A stretch of 64,000 nucleotides of DNA, taken from the NCBI RefSeq assembly GCF_007827045.1, contig NZ_RPFW01000006.1:310001-374000 (forward strand), written 5' to 3'. The position numbers and the translations under genes are program-made. The notes beneath the pieces are model-generated. The model had not been told where the DNA came from, did not search any database, and was given only the letters and a program-made list of their open reading frames with translations. Below are positions 62,708 through 64,000 of this stretch, piece after piece; positions within the stretch are counted from its first letter, which is position 1, and every line of letters begins with the position of its first letter. The stretch comes from Trebonia kvetii. GTDB lineage: Bacteria > Actinomycetota > Actinomycetes > Streptosporangiales > Streptosporangiaceae.

Positions 62708-63262
62708 CTATGCATTGCGGGGATGGTGCAGCGGCTGCCGCCGGAGCGCGGCGTGCTCAAGTTCGTTGATTTCCCGGTCCCGGCTGGCGCCGAGCTTCGT
62801 GTGGCGGATCTGGTCGCGCAGCTTGAGGATGGCGTCCAGCAGCATCTCCGGCCGCGGCGGGCAGCCGGGCAGGTAGATGTCGACGGGCACGATGTGATCG
62901 GCGCCCTGCACGATGGCATAGTTGTTGAACATGCCGCCGGAGGACGCGCACACGCCCATCGCGATCACCCACTTCGGGCTGGGCATCTGGTCGTAGACCT
63001 GCCGCATCACCGGCGCCATCTTCTGGCTGACCCGCCCGGCGACGATCATCAGGTCGGCCTGCCGCGGCGTGGCCCCCATCTTCTCCATGCCGAACCGGGC
63101 CAAGTCGTGCCGCGGGCCGGCCGTCTGCATCATCTCGATCGCGCAGCAGGCCAGGCCGAACGTGGCCGGCCACATCGACCGGGACCGCGCGTACCGGGCC
63201 CACTTCTCCACGCTGGTCAGCAAGAACCCGGCGGGCAGGTGGTCTTCCAGGCCCATTGGCAT
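62708..63262 (-). CDS. nuoB: Orphan NADH-quinone oxidoreductase subunit B (NuoB)
   Basis: 184 residues; the subunit that holds cluster N2 in complex I. All cluster cysteines are present: the CC pair in FGLACCAIEMM, GVCASSGGMFNN and LPGCPPRPEMLL; also RQADLMIVAGRVSQKMAPV. The start MGLEDHLPAGFLLTSVEKW is normal. No nuoA, nuoC or other complex I gene lies beside it, so it is a stray copy. Two CTCTAC palindromes 26-67 bases upstream imply control by the nearby TetR protein. Confidence 0.9.
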   Translation of the reverse strand: MPMGLEDHLPAGFLLTSVEKWARYARSRSMWPATFGLACCAIEMMQTAGPRHDLARFGMEKMGATPRQADLMIVAGRVSQKMAPVMRQVYDQMPSPKWVIAMGVCASSGGMFNNYAIVQGADHIVPVDIYLPGCPPRPEMLLDAILKLRDQIRHTKLGASRDREINELEHAALRRQPLHHPRNA

Positions 63263-63287
63263 GGCCCCCTTCCGTTCTCGAGCTGTC

Positions 63288-63303
63288 CTCTACATTTGTA
63301 GAG
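63288..63303. promoter_or_regulatory. Palindrome CTCTAC-N4-GTAGAG (copy 1 of 2)
   Basis: CTCTACATTTGTAGAG is a perfect palindrome in its six-base arms, centred 34 bases upstream of the nuoB ATG. The same motif precedes the TetR gene. Confidence 0.65.
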
Positions 63304-63313
63304 TACCATCCTC

Positions 63314-63329
63314 CTCTACAGGTGTAGAG
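63314..63329. promoter_or_regulatory. Palindrome CTCTAC-N4-GTAGAG (copy 2 of 2)
   Basis: CTCTACAGGTGTAGAG has perfect six-base arms and lies 26 bases from copy 1, about two and a half helical turns. It sits between the divergent nuoB and monooxygenase remnant. Confidence 0.65.
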
Positions 63330-63405
63330 CGCACATCGCTGTCATTGCAGCGCAGGACGGACGCCGGGATTCGCCCGACGGTCGGTCTTTCGCGAGGAGG
63401 GATTC

Positions 63406-63940
63406 ATGGAACTTGTGCTCATCGCCGGTGCGAGCATCGGCGGACTCGCCTTCGGGGCCGGGCTTTCGCGGCGCGGCACCCCGCACTCGTGGCGGAGCAG
63501 GCCGTGCAGCTTGCCCCGGCGGCCACGAGGCTCACCGTTCAGCCCAATGCCGTGCTGGCGTCGCGGCGCCTCGATTTCAGCAAGCCACTCGTGGCCGCGG
63601 GCGTCCCGCTGCCCGCGGCTGCCCTGATCCGGCAGAGCGCCGCCCGGTCCCGGGTACTGTTCGCCGAGGTCGGCGTGCCTGCCCTGGCTGACCGCAGTGA
63701 GCCTGCGGCCACGGTACGGTGTGCGCGGCCGGGACAGCCGCTGCACTCCGGCTCGGCTGCCCGGCGAGCGCGGTGATGTGGTCTGGCCGGGGGCTCGTCG
63801 CCTGGGGGCGCCGTCTTGGTTCTACCGGCCTGAAGGCCCGCGGCGCTGGCGGAGGGCGACGTGCTGCTGGTTGAGGTCGCCACCCGGTTCGGCATGCAGG
63901 AAACCCGCCACCAGGTTGGCATCGCCATCGGCGACTAGCA
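63406..63940 (+). pseudogene. Broken FAD-dependent monooxygenase
   Basis: The N-terminus ELVLIAGASIGGLAFGAGLSRRG is a Rossmann FAD-binding start. Near 63480 the frame shifts, and a different frame reads VQLAPAATRLTVQPNAVLASRRLDFSKPLVAAGVPLPAA, which follows the next part of PHBH-type monooxygenases (PNAVRALRRLG..AGVP). The later sequence is also broken, with a short frame GDVLLVEVATRFGMQETRHQ. The C-terminal end may continue outside the window. Confidence 0.6.
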
Positions 63941-64000
63941 CCCCGACCTTGAGACCGCTGCGGTGGTCGCGTTCGCTCCCTACCAAGCACTCGGCGGCGA

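Overview
This window is the replication-origin region of a high-GC actinobacterium. The evidence is the gene content and order (gyrA, gyrB, dciA, recF, dnaN, oriC, dnaA, rpmH, rnpA, yidD, yidC, jag, rsmG, parA, parB), GTG-rich starts, TTGTCCACA-type DnaA boxes, parS sites, a mycothiol-dependent-isomerase-like gene, ino1, a DLW-39 small protein and a conservon-type (cvn) operon. From recalled gene orders, the arrangement resembles Streptomyces: the pcnA, ino1, PadR, PBP, rpsF-ssb-rpsR-rplI, dnaB block follows the murJ/sigM block on one side of the origin. In Mycobacterium tuberculosis the same genes lie on both sides of dnaA. The genus cannot be fixed from sequence reading alone. All coordinates and alignments were made by eye.

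Layout. 1-3.7 kb is accessory: the tail of an unknown gene, an IS110-family element with a long non-coding left flank, and a secreted Ig-like protein. 3.8-8 kb carries tRNA-Ala(TGC), a Fpg/Nei glycosylase, a HAD-like protein, DLW-39, tRNA-Ile(GAT) and a DUF3566 membrane protein. 8-18.3 kb, on the minus strand, holds gyrA, gyrB, dciA, recF, dnaN, the oriC spacer and dnaA. 18.7-23.2 kb, on the plus strand, runs from rpmH to parA; parB and two near-identical parS sites follow. 24.5-36.7 kb, mostly minus, carries a threonine-aldolase-like enzyme, GNAT, a DinB/MDMPI protein, trxB-trxA, sigM with its putative anti-sigma factor, a pseudokinase, murJ and a DUF6049 protein. 36.7-52 kb holds pcnA, an MFS protein, ino1-PadR, DUF5318, a class A PBP, a membrane glycosyltransferase, an AP-endonuclease-2-like protein, rpsF-ssb-rpsR-rplI and dnaB.

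From about 52 kb the core ends and accessory DNA begins: a decayed and an intact DUF574 methyltransferase, a conservon operon (sensor kinase, roadblock, DUF742, GTPase) in which the DUF742 gene has lost its normal stop, a GntR regulator, an IS630 element, a decayed F420-dependent oxidoreductase, a TetR regulator, a small membrane protein, an orphan nuoB and a broken FAD monooxygenase.

The most interesting unexplained signals are these. (i) A dense cluster of DnaA-box-like sequences lies in the rplI-dnaB spacer, far from oriC. (ii) A roughly 170-200 bp repeat occurs at 53.3 and 60.6 kb around a palindrome whose arms covary. (iii) The palindrome CTCTAC-N4-GTAGAG occurs before the TetR gene and twice between orphan nuoB and the broken monooxygenase, which suggests a local regulon. 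(iv) A 50-bp perfect palindrome follows ino1. (v) The IS110 left flank could encode a bridge RNA.
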